Source: DATMNI01 sp035570275
Lineage (GTDB): Bacteria > Acidobacteriota > Terriglobia > Bryobacterales > Bryobacteraceae
Direction: 5' to 3'
DNA length: 28,921 nucleotides
Assembly: GCA_035570275.1 (NCBI GenBank)
Contig: DATMNI010000050.1
Coordinates: 1 to 28,921, forward strand
Made by a program: the position numbers and the translations under genes. The notes beneath the pieces are model-generated. The model made no database searches and was not told the origin of the DNA. It saw only the letters and a program-made list of their open reading frames with translations. Each line of letters starts with the position of its first letter. Position 1 is the stretch's first letter. Shown here piece after piece: positions 1 through 7,698 of the stretch.

Positions 1-825
1 TTCCATACGCGCCACGTGAGTTTGCTGCAGCCGCAATTCGGCCGCGTCCTCAATGGTGACAATGCGTTCGTCTTCCGGGATGTAGGAGGAAAGCGCGTTC
101 AACAGCGTGGTTTTACCGGAGCCGGTGCCGCCGCAGATCAGAATGTTCAGGCGGGCCTTGACGCAGCCTTTGAGCAACTCCAGCATGCCTTCGGTCAGGG
201 CCAGTTTGGCCACCAGGTCTTCGCCCTTCATGGCATAACGGCCGAAACGGCGGATGCAAAGCAGCGGGCCATCCACGGCCACCGGAGGAATGGCGGCATT
301 GACGCGCGATCCATCGGGCAGGCGGGCGTCTACCATCGGCGACGATTCGTCGACGCGGCGGCCCACGCGGGACACGATTTTCTCGATGATGCGCAGCAGG
401 TGAGCGTCGTCCTTGAATTCCACCGGCGTGCGGTACAGTTTGCCGGCGCGTTCCACGTATACCAGGTGCGGCGTGGTCACCAGGATGTCGGAGACGGTCG
501 GATCTTGCAGCAGCGGCTCGAGCGGCCCAAGGCCGAAAACTTCATCGAGGATTTCCTCAATGACCCGATCCTTCTCCACCAGGCTGAGCGGCGTCTTCTC
601 TTCTTCCACCAGTTTGGCGACGGCGGCGCGGATTTCGGCGCGCACGCGCTCCCCCGCCATGGAAGAGAGCGCTTCCAGATTGATCCGGTCCAGAAGTTTG
701 CGGTGCAGCGTGAACTTCAGCTCCTGGTATTCCGGAGTGGACCCTTCCCTGGTGAAGAGGCGGTTTACCCAGCCCGTCTCCGCCTTCTCGCCCGGTCGCG
801 TTAACGAATCTAAGACAGCGCCCAT
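1..825 (-). CDS. cpaF: CpaF/TadA, Tad pilus assembly ATPase (3' end cut by window edge)
   Basis: This is the cytoplasmic hexameric secretion ATPase that powers assembly of Flp pili (type II/IV secretion ATPase family). The first 275 codons are present and the gene runs off the left edge without a stop. Residues about 80-130 form the N-terminal domain ahead of the catalytic core (EEILDEVFGLGPLEPLLQDP is typical of CpaF). The Walker A motif GGTGSGKTT is at about 232-240 and the Asp-box/Walker B-like segment IVTIEDAAEL at about 255-264; the later His box lies beyond the edge. The ATG at 825 is chosen because AAGGAG sits 9 bases upstream, overlapping the cpaE stop, which suggests translational coupling. 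It is the last visible gene of the flp-cpaB-cpaC-cpaE-cpaF operon; tadB and tadC, not visible here, would be expected next to the left. Confidence 0.95.
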   Translation of the reverse strand, partial: MGAVLDSLTRPGEKAETGWVNRLFTREGSTPEYQELKFTLHRKLLDRINLEALSSMAGERVRAEIRAAVAKLVEEEKTPLSLVEKDRVIEEILDEVFGLGPLEPLLQDPTVSDILVTTPHLVYVERAGKLYRTPVEFKDDAHLLRIIEKIVSRVGRRVDESSPMVDARLPDGSRVNAAIPPVAVDGPLLCIRRFGRYAMKGEDLVAKLALTEGMLELLKGCVKARLNILICGGTGSGKTTLLNALSSYIPEDERIVTIEDAAELRLQQTHVARME

Positions 826-838
826 TTTGATTTACTCC

Positions 839-2011
839 TTATCGGAACAGTGAAAAACGCTTGCCGGTGCTTACCGGCTTCTCTTCTTCTTCCAGGTTGG
901 CGAGCTTGGCGGCCAGCTTGGCGATTTGTTTGCCGAGTTCCGAATTGCGGTTCAGCATGCGGCCTTCGGCGTAGGTTTCGTACAGTTCCGGATAATCGTT
1001 TGGAACCATGAAAAAGATGGGCACGCCTAGCATCTTCTCGAGTTCGCCCGGCGTAATATCCAGCCGCTTGGGAGAACGGTTCAGAATCAGTTTGATCCGG
1101 GCCTTCGGGTAGCCGCTGTCCAACAGGGTCTGTATAATCTGCTTGGACTGATGCAGCGCCGGCACTTCGAGGGTGGTCACCAGGCAAGCCTCTTCGATCT
1201 CTTCCAGGGCCGCCATTCCCAGCCGGGTCAGACTGCGCCCCAGATCTACCAGGGTCCAGTCATAATGCGGTTTGGCAAAGGCCAGAACCTGCCTTACCTG
1301 TTCATCCTTGGGCGGCGTCTTCGAAGCCAGCGCCAGCGGCGAAGAGATGATCTCCACGCCTGGAATGCCGTTGGAAACCAGCGCCCGCCAATAGTGAATA
1401 TCCAGACGGTGGAGGTTATTCACCGCGTCCAGGATGGAGTAGACGGACTTGGTCTTGGTAATGAAGGCGACCATGCCGGCGTCGATATCCAGATCGGTGA
1501 GCAGCACTCTTTGGCCCAACCGGCCCAACTCCTGGGCCACGTGGCAGACCAGCGTGGTGGCGCCGCATCCGCCTTTGGCGGAGAGGAACCCCAAGGCCTT
1601 GGCGCTGCTCTTGGTGCCGCCATCGCGCTTGCGGCTGCGTTCCACGGAGCGCCGCTCCAGGGCTTTGCGCAGCGGTTCCTTGAGCGGAGGATACAGGTAC
1701 TCGTTGATTCCAGCCCGCAGCGACGACAAGATGGCGTCCGGATCCGCCGTCGTATTGAGGGCGATGATCATGGGGTCGCCGGCGGCGCTGCGAATCGAAG
1801 AGACCAGCCCCTCCAACGGCTCCTTCCAGCCGCTGATATCGACCAGCACCACGTCGGGCCGCATGCGTTCCAGCCGGTCGAGAAAGTTCGTCACATCGCC
1901 GACGTCCTGGTGCTCCACGATGATGCGGAACGGCAGCTCAGACAACGAGGTCTGCGCCTGGTCCCACAACTCCCGATTTTCAATCGCCAGTCCAATGGTC
2001 AGCGGATACAT
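839..2011 (-). CDS. cpaE: CpaE/TadZ, Tad pilus localisation protein (receiver-like + MinD/ParA ATPase)
   Basis: The 390-residue protein is a CpaE/TadZ, which positions the Tad machine at the cell envelope or pole. Residues 1-125 form a receiver-like domain with an Asp in the phosphoacceptor region (VVLVDIS, D58); TadZ receiver domains are often atypical, so phosphorylation is not assured. Residues about 138-370 form a MinD/ParA-type ATPase with the deviant Walker A KGGCGATT (146-153), a TDLDIDAG segment and a later VDLG segment. The C-terminal tail is rich in Lys and Glu. The gene lies 22 bases downstream of cpaC and its stop is inside the cpaF ribosome-binding region. Length and domain order match the family. 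The partners it would recruit are CpaF and the inner-membrane TadB/C proteins. Confidence 0.94.
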   Translation of the reverse strand: MYPLTIGLAIENRELWDQAQTSLSELPFRIIVEHQDVGDVTNFLDRLERMRPDVVLVDISGWKEPLEGLVSSIRSAAGDPMIIALNTTADPDAILSSLRAGINEYLYPPLKEPLRKALERRSVERSRKRDGGTKSSAKALGFLSAKGGCGATTLVCHVAQELGRLGQRVLLTDLDIDAGMVAFITKTKSVYSILDAVNNLHRLDIHYWRALVSNGIPGVEIISSPLALASKTPPKDEQVRQVLAFAKPHYDWTLVDLGRSLTRLGMAALEEIEEACLVTTLEVPALHQSKQIIQTLLDSGYPKARIKLILNRSPKRLDITPGELEKMLGVPIFFMVPNDYPELYETYAEGRMLNRNSELGKQIAKLAAKLANLEEEEKPVSTGKRFSLFR

Positions 2012-2033
2012 GATGTTTTACCGGGCCTGCGGT

Positions 2034-3683
2034 TCACTTACCGGCCGGCCCAGCCGGCCCAGCCGATGCGGCGGGGGGAAGGCCGGGACTCGGCGGTTGG
2101 GCGTTTCCGGTCGGTATGATCAGGAACTGCGGCGCGGTGGCGGGCGGCGCCGCCTGGCCCTGCTTCCTCTGCTGCACCAACTGTTCCAAAGGCATGGTGT
2201 CTTGCGGAGGTTTTACCGGCACCGGGCCGGTCTTGTCCATGCCCGGTTGCGCCATGGCAATGCCGCTGTTGGGATGCATGAACGGTTGGCTCATGGTGAG
2301 CGAGGGCACGGTCTGATCGGCGGCCAGAGGCCGCACGATTTCGGGCGTCACGATCACCAGCAGTTCGGTGTTGTTGCGGTTTTGCGCCCGGCTCTGGAAG
2401 AGCTTGCCGAGCAACGGGATGTTGGAGAGGCCCGGAATCTTGTTCAAGGTCTCGGTCATCGTGTTGTCAAGCAGTCCGGCAATTACGAAGCTCTGGCCGC
2501 TTTCCAATTCCACGCTGGTCTCGACGCGGCGGGTAGAGAGCGCGGGGATGGTGAAGCCCTGAAAGGTGACGGCGTTGGCGAAATCCAGCGCGCTTACTTC
2601 CGGGGCCACACTCATCTGTATCGTGCCGCGAGGCGTGATCACGGGCAGAAAATTGATGCGGATGCCGAATTCGCGGAACGCGATGCTGACGGTGCCCAGG
2701 CCCGAGCCCCCTTGCACCATGGGGTAGGGGAACTCGCCGCCGGAGAGGAAGCTGGCGGGCTTGCCATTCATCGCCAGCACGTTGGGCTCGGCCAGCGTTT
2801 CCAACAGACGCTTGCTTTCGAGCGCCTTGATCGTGACGCCCAGGTTCAAATCCTTGCGGAACAGGAACACGTTGAGCGCGTCCGACAGGCTGACCGTGCC
2901 GCCGGTGGAGACAGAGGGTCCGGGATACTGTCCGGTGCCGACCGAGGTGCTCTGGTTCAAGGCTCCGGTGGCGAAGTTAAAGCCGAGATCGGTGCCGATG
3001 CCGCGGTCCACATTGGCGAAGCGCACCTTCAAGAGAATCTGCGTCTCCACCGGCGGCACGTCCACCTGAAGAAAGTTCACGGGCTTGTTGACCAGGCTGA
3101 GCGTCGCCGCCACCGCCATCACCCGGTCGGCGGAAATCACGTCCTTGACCCGGCCGCGCACGAAGGCCGTGTCGTTTTCGTAAGTGACGTTGATTGTGTC
3201 GCCCGGAAAATCTCTGGCCAACTGCTGGCGAACGCTCTCCAGACGGATCGGGCTCATGCGCACCGTCAGATCGTAGAGCAGGCGGGTGCCGTTCTCCTGC
3301 CAGATAATAAGCGAGGTCTCACCGGGCGCCTTCCCGTTGATCAAGACTTCCTTGGGGTTGACCGCAACGGCCTCCATCAAATCGCCGTTGGCCACGGAGA
3401 TGCGCTGGATCTTCAGCGGGCTGTCGATGATCAGCGACTTGCCCACCGTGACTATGAGCTTGCCGGGCGCGGCGCCGGCAGGCGAATTCTGGGCGGCCGC
3501 GGGCTCCTGTGATTCCGCGGCGACGGCCGGTGGTTCCGCCTTGGCGGCCGTCGGTTCCGCCGCGGCGGCCGGTGGTTCCGCCGTTACGGCTGGCGGTTCC
3601 GCCGCGGTCTGGGCCCGCGTGGGAAGCGAGCAAAAGCACGCCACCGATAACAAAACGCTCATGACTCGCTGGATAATGGTCAT
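2034..3683 (-). CDS. cpaC: CpaC/RcpA, Tad pilus outer-membrane secretin
   Basis: The 549-residue secretin forms the outer-membrane channel for the Flp pilus. A signal peptide covers residues 1-24 (hydrophobic stretch ending TRAQ). It is followed by a low-complexity Ala/Pro/Glu linker made of four 7-residue repeats (AEPPAVT-like, residues about 28-55). Next come a pilus-type N-terminal domain (GKLIVTVGKSLIIDSPLKIQ, about 73-145), a BON/N1-like region (LARDFPGDTINVTYENDTAFVRGRV) and the secretin core (about 210-440). The core ends in the family signature IPGLSNIPLLGKLFQSR followed by ELLVIVTPEIV. The C-terminal ~90 residues are Pro/Gln/Ala-rich and extend beyond the core. The ATG directly abuts the cpaB stop codon, which implies coupled translation. 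Confidence 0.95.
   Translation of the reverse strand: MTIIQRVMSVLLSVACFCSLPTRAQTAAEPPAVTAEPPAAAAEPTAAKAEPPAVAAESQEPAAAQNSPAGAAPGKLIVTVGKSLIIDSPLKIQRISVANGDLMEAVAVNPKEVLINGKAPGETSLIIWQENGTRLLYDLTVRMSPIRLESVRQQLARDFPGDTINVTYENDTAFVRGRVKDVISADRVMAVAATLSLVNKPVNFLQVDVPPVETQILLKVRFANVDRGIGTDLGFNFATGALNQSTSVGTGQYPGPSVSTGGTVSLSDALNVFLFRKDLNLGVTIKALESKRLLETLAEPNVLAMNGKPASFLSGGEFPYPMVQGGSGLGTVSIAFREFGIRINFLPVITPRGTIQMSVAPEVSALDFANAVTFQGFTIPALSTRRVETSVELESGQSFVIAGLLDNTMTETLNKIPGLSNIPLLGKLFQSRAQNRNNTELLVIVTPEIVRPLAADQTVPSLTMSQPFMHPNSGIAMAQPGMDKTGPVPVKPPQDTMPLEQLVQQRKQGQAAPPATAPQFLIIPTGNAQPPSPGLPPAASAGPAGPAGK
3525..3608 (-). repeat. 21-bp tandem repeat inside cpaC (four units)
   Basis: The word GGTTCCGCC (plus strand) recurs at 3532, 3553, 3574 and 3595, exactly 21 bases apart. 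On the coding strand each unit gives a 7-residue AEPPAxx repeat just after the CpaC signal peptide. The period is a multiple of three, so changes in copy number would keep the reading frame and only lengthen or shorten the periplasmic linker. Confidence 0.85.
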
Positions 3684-4595
3684 CTATTTCGCCTCCCCGC
3701 TGTTGTCGAATTTCTTTTCCGTCTTGGCTGAACCGTTGATGATTTCCATGGTGAAGCTTTCCTTCTTCGCGGGCGGTGCCACGTCGTGCCCCGGGGCTGC
3801 TACCGGCGCGGTCCGCTGGGCCGGACGCCGCACTGGCGCCGCGTCGCTGCTGGCGGCCGGGCGCGGCAAGGCGATTCCCCTGGCGCCGGAGAACAGGTTC
3901 GCCAGCGCCGTTCCGGGCGTCTTGGTCATGTCGCTGTCCAGCTTGTTCCGCAAAATCAATTGAATGCTGGTTTGGGCTGAAGCCAGGCTGAGCTGCTCGG
4001 CCTGCTCCGGCGTCACCAGCAGCGTGACAACCTGGACCGTGATCGGCTTGCCTTCATTGTCCTTTTTGAAATCCTGGCCAGCCGAGAGCACTTCGATGTA
4101 TTGCAACATGGTTCTGGTGAGCGTTCCCGCGCTGTTGTTGCCGCCGGGGGCGTTACCCGAAATCAGCACGTCCACCCTCATGCCCGGCACCACGAACCCA
4201 GCCACGCCGACCACTTCGTTGACGCGCACGGCGACGGCGCGCTGACCAGGCGGTATCATCGACGCCAGGCCGCCCCCGGCGCCCTTCGGCGCCAGCCGCG
4301 AATCGATCAACGGCTCCTTGGCATAGATCGGAGTGATGACGCCACGGCCTTTCAAATCCTCGAGCTTCGATGTGGCCCCGGCCGGCAGGGCGCTCGACCA
4401 CTCGGTCAATACAATGTCGTCGTCCTTTAAGAGGGCGCCAACTTCCAGATCGTGGGCCGCCACCGCGATGCTCACGCTGGCCGTCGCCGCCTTGGCCGTC
4501 TGGGGCCGGCTCTGCAAGACCTTGTACAGCACCACGCTAGCGCCCAAGGCTACGATAAATGCGAAGGTCAAAACGCCGATAAATCTCTTATTCAT
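3684..4595 (-). CDS. cpaB: CpaB/RcpC, Tad pilus assembly protein
   Basis: This 303-residue periplasm-facing protein is thought to work with the CpaC secretin. One N-terminal membrane segment (about residues 5-24, RFIGVLTFAFIVALGASVVLY) is followed by an SAF domain (about 38-105, VSIAVAAHDLEVGALLKDDD). An RcpC-type domain follows (about 110-225: PPGQRAVAVRVNEVVGVAGFVVPGMRVDVL and TMLQYIEVLSAG). The C-terminal tail is Ala/Pro/Lys-rich. The ATG at 4595 is preferred over the upstream ATG at 4616 because GGGAG lies about 7 bases ahead of it and the membrane segment then starts at once. It lies 176 bases downstream of the pilin gene, behind a strong hairpin, and abuts cpaC. Confidence 0.93.
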   Translation of the reverse strand: MNKRFIGVLTFAFIVALGASVVLYKVLQSRPQTAKAATASVSIAVAAHDLEVGALLKDDDIVLTEWSSALPAGATSKLEDLKGRGVITPIYAKEPLIDSRLAPKGAGGGLASMIPPGQRAVAVRVNEVVGVAGFVVPGMRVDVLISGNAPGGNNSAGTLTRTMLQYIEVLSAGQDFKKDNEGKPITVQVVTLLVTPEQAEQLSLASAQTSIQLILRNKLDSDMTKTPGTALANLFSGARGIALPRPAASSDAAPVRRPAQRTAPVAAPGHDVAPPAKKESFTMEIINGSAKTEKKFDNSGEAK

Positions 4596-4771
4596 GCTGG
4601 CTCCCGTCCCGCCCAACTGCTATTCCGGCATGGCTAACTAAGAGCCAGCCAGGAACGATTCTTCCACCGCGGCCGTATGCTTCGCCTGAAGGCGAAAAAT
4701 TCCAATCCTGGGTTGGGGGCGTGCCGGACAACGGCCGCGAAATGCGCCGGCACCGCCCCCTTCCCGGATGG
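4596..4771 (-). promoter_or_regulatory. flp-cpaB spacer with strong hairpin (4715-4760)
   Basis: The spacer between pilin and cpaB holds a long imperfect inverted repeat. GGGGGCGTGCCGG (4715-4727) pairs with CCGGCACCGCCCCC (4747-4760) with a single bulged base, giving about 13 base pairs around a 19-base loop. A second small hairpin, TTCGCC-TGAA-GGCGAA, is at 4681-4696. In the operon's direction the long hairpin comes first and is not directly followed by a T-run, so it is not a standard terminator. Inference: it may protect the abundant pilin mRNA or attenuate read-through into cpaB, a common arrangement where major pilin must exceed assembly proteins. Confidence 0.55.
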
Positions 4772-4954
4772 TTAACTGGCTGCCGTGTTGGCGGCCGTAA
4801 GCTGGGTGTTGGTGGTGGTCCAGATGCCCTTGACGCTGCCGCCCGCGCCAATAAACAGCGCCGCGGAAGCCAGCGCCACAAAGGCCATGAGCAACGTATA
4901 CTCGATGAGGTCCTGGCCTTGTTCGTCGTTCCAGAGATTGCGTAAAAAGGTCAT
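4772..4954 (-). CDS. flp: Flp/Fap-type major pilin
   Basis: The 60-residue prepilin carries the class IVb Flp signature. A short basic/polar leader ending in Gly13 is followed by QDLIEY, with Glu at mature position 5 and Tyr at 6, then a hydrophobic helix (TLLMAFVALASAALFIGAG). The prepilin peptidase site is therefore predicted between G13 and Q14. The ATG at 4954 is chosen because TAGGAG lies about 9 bases upstream; a longer reading frame from 5002 adds an implausible leader that overlaps the previous gene's stop. It is the first gene of the pilus operon proper. Only one flp copy is seen, and no prepilin peptidase gene lies in the window. Confidence 0.94.
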   Translation of the reverse strand: MTFLRNLWNDEQGQDLIEYTLLMAFVALASAALFIGAGGSVKGIWTTTNTQLTAANTAAS

Positions 4955-4998
4955 AATGTTCGCTCCTAAGTTTGAATTAAGTACTGCTAAGTTCTGGG

Positions 4999-6714
4999 TC
5001 AAATACCGATTTTGGGGTTACTGCCCCTAAGTTTCAGGCCTGTACCCCTAAGTGTCAGGTCTGTACGGATGACTGGCAATTCGCGAGCCTGACTCTTTCC
5101 AGTCTCGCGGCCAACACCGTCTCCGTTACCGGCCGCGGTTACCGAAGCGGCCGCGCTCCCGGCCTTCTGCGTAGCCCGGAATACCACCGCGATGCCGTCG
5201 TCATACGCTACCTGCCAGCGGCTGGATTCTTTCAGCGCGCCGGTTAGCGGCGCCGCGGGCGGCATCAAAATAGTATCGACGCCGAAGCCGTCCAGGGTTT
5301 TTTCCCAGCCGTACTTCACGTTGAGGACGTCGATGTAGCGCTCTTCAAAATCGTCGCCGTAGAAATCGCTGCGGCCGTCCACGAACACTTTGTGGCCGGT
5401 CCAGATCAGATAGTCTCCCCATTCGTCGTGGGTGAAGATGCGGGCGTTGGGATCTTGCCGCAGCGTGGCCAGAGCGCCCGCCGGATAGGAACTGGGGTCG
5501 AATTCGGAACGGAACTTCTTGGGCGGATGCGGAGCATACAGCATCGCCGCCACCAGCAGAACGCCGGCCGCGCTGAGCAGGTGCCAACGGCCCAGGCGCT
5601 CGGTCTCGCCCATATCCGCCGCCAGTCCGTTGAACTTCCGGCCCGCGTTGCGCAGCCAGGCCGCCACGCCAATCCCGGGCAGCAGCAGCAGCCATTCCTG
5701 AATGGCCGCGGCCACCGGGGGAGCCGCCGCAATCATGAAAATCGGAATATTGCGGGCTGCCAGCAGGCTGCCATGGGCCCAAACCAGCATCAGCAGCGGC
5801 TCGGCAAACCGGCCGCGGGAGGCGCTCCAGATAGCTGTCGCCACCGACAGCACCAGCATGGCCTCGAAGAACATCGCCATCGGATGGTGGAAGGTCGGCG
5901 ACAGGAACTCCGCGATGTGCTGGGAGTTGAACGGATCGCGCAGGTATTGCGCCATGTGCGCGTGCAGGTGATAAGTATACGGATTGAGCAGGCTCGCCGC
6001 CATACAGGCAAACGAGCTCAGAAAGTACGCCCGGGCATGGCGCCATGCCGGCACGTGCAGGCTGGTATCGGCGGAAAATGCGATGGTCAGCAATTCGCCG
6101 GCGCCGAAGGCCGCGATCATCAGGGCGCCCACAAAGAACCCGCCGTGCAGGTTGGTCCACAGGACCGTCACTGCGGGCAGAATGACCAGGTAGGGAATTC
6201 CGGCCAGCCGCGGGCGGCCTGCGCGCACGCGCTCCAGAGCCGCATAGAACAGGACCAGAAAGAATAGCGTGAACAGGTGGGGCCGCGCCAGCCAGTGGAT
6301 GGAGGACGCCGCCGCGGCCAGCATGGTGACGGAAATAGCCACGATGGGGTTGGCCTGGCGCCGCAGTTGCAGAAACAGCGCGGTGAAAGTGACGGACAGA
6401 AGCAGGATGCTGAAGAGCACCACTGCCTGCAGGCCGCCCCAGGCGTTCAGTTTGGCGAATACCACGTCCGACAGCCACTCCCAGGCAAACCAGGGCGCGC
6501 CGGGTTTGGAAAACGAAAAAATGTCGCGCGCAGGTACCCAGCCGTGGGCCAGAATCCACTCGCCGGTGCGGATGTGCCAACCGGTGTCGCAATCGCCAAG
6601 CAGCGTCTTGACGCCGTCCATGCGCCCGAAGAGAAACACGATGGGCATGAGGAAGGCGAAGTCCGTCAGGGATGGCAGCAGCTTGATCGCGAATTGTGAC
6701 CGGCGGGTTTCCAT
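4999..6714 (-). CDS. Polytopic GT-C-like membrane protein upstream of the Tad operon
   Basis: This 571-residue integral membrane protein has roughly 10-12 hydrophobic segments between residues 15 and 400. It resembles GT-C (ArnT/PMT-like) glycosyltransferase folds: an early lumenal loop carries DCDTGWHIRTGEWILAHG and FAWEWLSD, followed by many helices. The C-terminal soluble domain contains DEWGDYLIWTGHKVFVDGRSDF. Activity cannot be read from the sequence; a role in modifying pilin or surface glycans is inference from position just ahead of flp. The last ~22 residues (TDLTLRG TGLKLRG plus a short tail) are encoded by a 21-bp tandem repeat and look like a recent 3' extension. The start ATG at 6714 has no clear ribosome-binding site and lies 12 bases after the PilZ gene stop, so coupling is possible. 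Confidence 0.75.
   Translation of the reverse strand: METRRSQFAIKLLPSLTDFAFLMPIVFLFGRMDGVKTLLGDCDTGWHIRTGEWILAHGWVPARDIFSFSKPGAPWFAWEWLSDVVFAKLNAWGGLQAVVLFSILLLSVTFTALFLQLRRQANPIVAISVTMLAAAASSIHWLARPHLFTLFFLVLFYAALERVRAGRPRLAGIPYLVILPAVTVLWTNLHGGFFVGALMIAAFGAGELLTIAFSADTSLHVPAWRHARAYFLSSFACMAASLLNPYTYHLHAHMAQYLRDPFNSQHIAEFLSPTFHHPMAMFFEAMLVLSVATAIWSASRGRFAEPLLMLVWAHGSLLAARNIPIFMIAAAPPVAAAIQEWLLLLPGIGVAAWLRNAGRKFNGLAADMGETERLGRWHLLSAAGVLLVAAMLYAPHPPKKFRSEFDPSSYPAGALATLRQDPNARIFTHDEWGDYLIWTGHKVFVDGRSDFYGDDFEERYIDVLNVKYGWEKTLDGFGVDTILMPPAAPLTGALKESSRWQVAYDDGIAVVFRATQKAGSAAASVTAAGNGDGVGRETGKSQARELPVIRTDLTLRGTGLKLRGSNPKIGI
5024..5065. repeat. 21-bp tandem direct repeat, two units, at the 3' end of the membrane-protein gene
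   Basis: CCCCTAAGTTTCAGGCCTGTA (5024-5044) is followed immediately by CCCCTAAGTGTCAGGTCTGTA (5045-5065), with two mismatches. The repeat lies inside the last codons of the upstream membrane-protein gene and encodes its odd LRG-repeat tail. The sequence looks like intergenic repeat DNA rather than conserved coding sequence. Confidence 0.85.
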
Positions 6715-6726
6715 TGAGGTTGAGGT

Positions 6727-7113
6727 TCAGGCCATCCATGTGTTGGCGACCGGCTGCAGCGCTTCCAAGGCGCGAATCCGGTCGTGGAACGAACGAAAAT
6801 CCATGTAGTTCACGCGCAGTGCCACCTGCGGGAATTCCCCGTTCGTCATCACCCGCGCCACCGTGCCCTGGCAGTGGATGCACTTCTGGCCAAAGCCGTG
6901 GTTGGCGGGCAACTCGATCTCTACGGTGATGATTTGGCCGAACGCCGGCACCGGGAGGGTGGCGTCGTCGATGCCGCGCCAGGCGACCAGAACTCCACTG
7001 CGGCTAATGTTTTCGGTGTACATCGAGCCTTGCACCCAGACCGCCGGCGATGCCACGTGGCACCGCAGCTTGATCTCGATCCGCGGGCTCTCTCGCCTGT
7101 TTATATTTTTCAT
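6727..7113 (-). CDS. PilZ-domain protein (c-di-GMP receptor type)
   Basis: The 128-residue single-domain protein has the two PilZ c-di-GMP contacts. An N-terminal Arg motif (RRESPR, R7-x-x-x-R11) is followed by IEIKLRCHV, and an N-I-S-R-S-G motif (residues 35-40) matches [D/N]xSxxG. The remaining segments (PAFGQIITVEIELP, VARVMTNGEFPQVALRV) fit the PilZ beta-barrel. It is cytosolic, with no signal or membrane segment. It is the first gene of the leftward cluster, followed 12 bases later by the GT-C-like protein and then flp, so it plausibly couples c-di-GMP levels to pilus biogenesis or to the membrane protein. That link is inference. The ATG at 7113 has a close AGGG-type site. Confidence 0.85.
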   Translation of the reverse strand: MKNINRRESPRIEIKLRCHVASPAVWVQGSMYTENISRSGVLVAWRGIDDATLPVPAFGQIITVEIELPANHGFGQKCIHCQGTVARVMTNGEFPQVALRVNYMDFRSFHDRIRALEALQPVANTWMA

Positions 7114-7567
7114 TTCCCTGCTTCGACCATCCGCGAATTTAGCGCTGCAAGTGCCTTCTCAGCAATATCGTAAATGGGCTATAGCTAACTGCTCCCCAAC
7201 GTTATCAATTGAAAATGCCATCAATCTAAACGCCATCAACCGAGAAGGGCATCAACCGGAGGCAGCCGCCCGGGAGACCCGGAGAAACTTCACTCCAGAA
7301 ATGGCGTTTGATGGAATACGGCCCCGGGAGCCAGGCGCACAGGCGGGGCCGGACATACTCTTTTGGGGGTATATGAAGTTATTAACCGGATATTATCGTG
7401 AATATACCGGACATTTTTAAGGACGTTTCCGGTGGCCGCAGACTCAGCCTAACATGTTCATAATTTTTGGTTTAGTTACCTTTACATATACATGGTTGCC
7501 TATCAAGCTGCTCATGTTTAATTTGATAAATCAAGATCATTTTGGAGTATTTTCTTGGAAATTGTTA
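7114..7567. promoter_or_regulatory. AT-rich divergent regulatory spacer between PilZ and response-regulator genes
   Basis: The whole spacer is 585 bases (7114-7698) and is clearly more AT-rich than its flanks. It contains four ATCAA words at 7204, 7220, 7235 and 7251 (spacing 16, 15, 16). It also has two ACCGGA words (7385, 7406) with an inverted TCCGGT at 7428. The phasing of roughly one and a half helical turns suggests binding sites but is not proof. No convincing protein-coding gene is present. Confidence 0.5.
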
Positions 7568-7596
7568 TTGACAACCGAAGTGAGTAATCAGACAAT
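7568..7596 (+). promoter_or_regulatory. Sigma70-like promoter of the response-regulator gene
   Basis: TTGACA (7568-7573, perfect -35) is followed by a 17-base spacer and GACAAT (7591-7596, 4 of 6 matches to TATAAT). Transcription would start near 7603 and give a leader of about 95 bases before the ATG at 7699. Confidence 0.6.
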
Positions 7597-7698
7597 CAAT
7601 AAAGAACAGCAGGCGTCGAAAGACAGAAAAGGGCTGACGGGCGACGCGCCGTCGAGTAGAAAATTAGCGGACGTTTTTTTAAGAGGTTTACAGAAATT

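Noticed and set aside
1449..3512. 687-codon plus-strand frame opposite cpaE and cpaC
   Set aside because: The minus strand encodes well-conserved Tad proteins here; the plus frame is low-complexity and lacks family features.
7201..7260. ATCAA words considered as a CRISPR array
   Set aside because: The repeated word is only five bases with spacings of 15-16; there are no 28-37-base repeats or cas genes.
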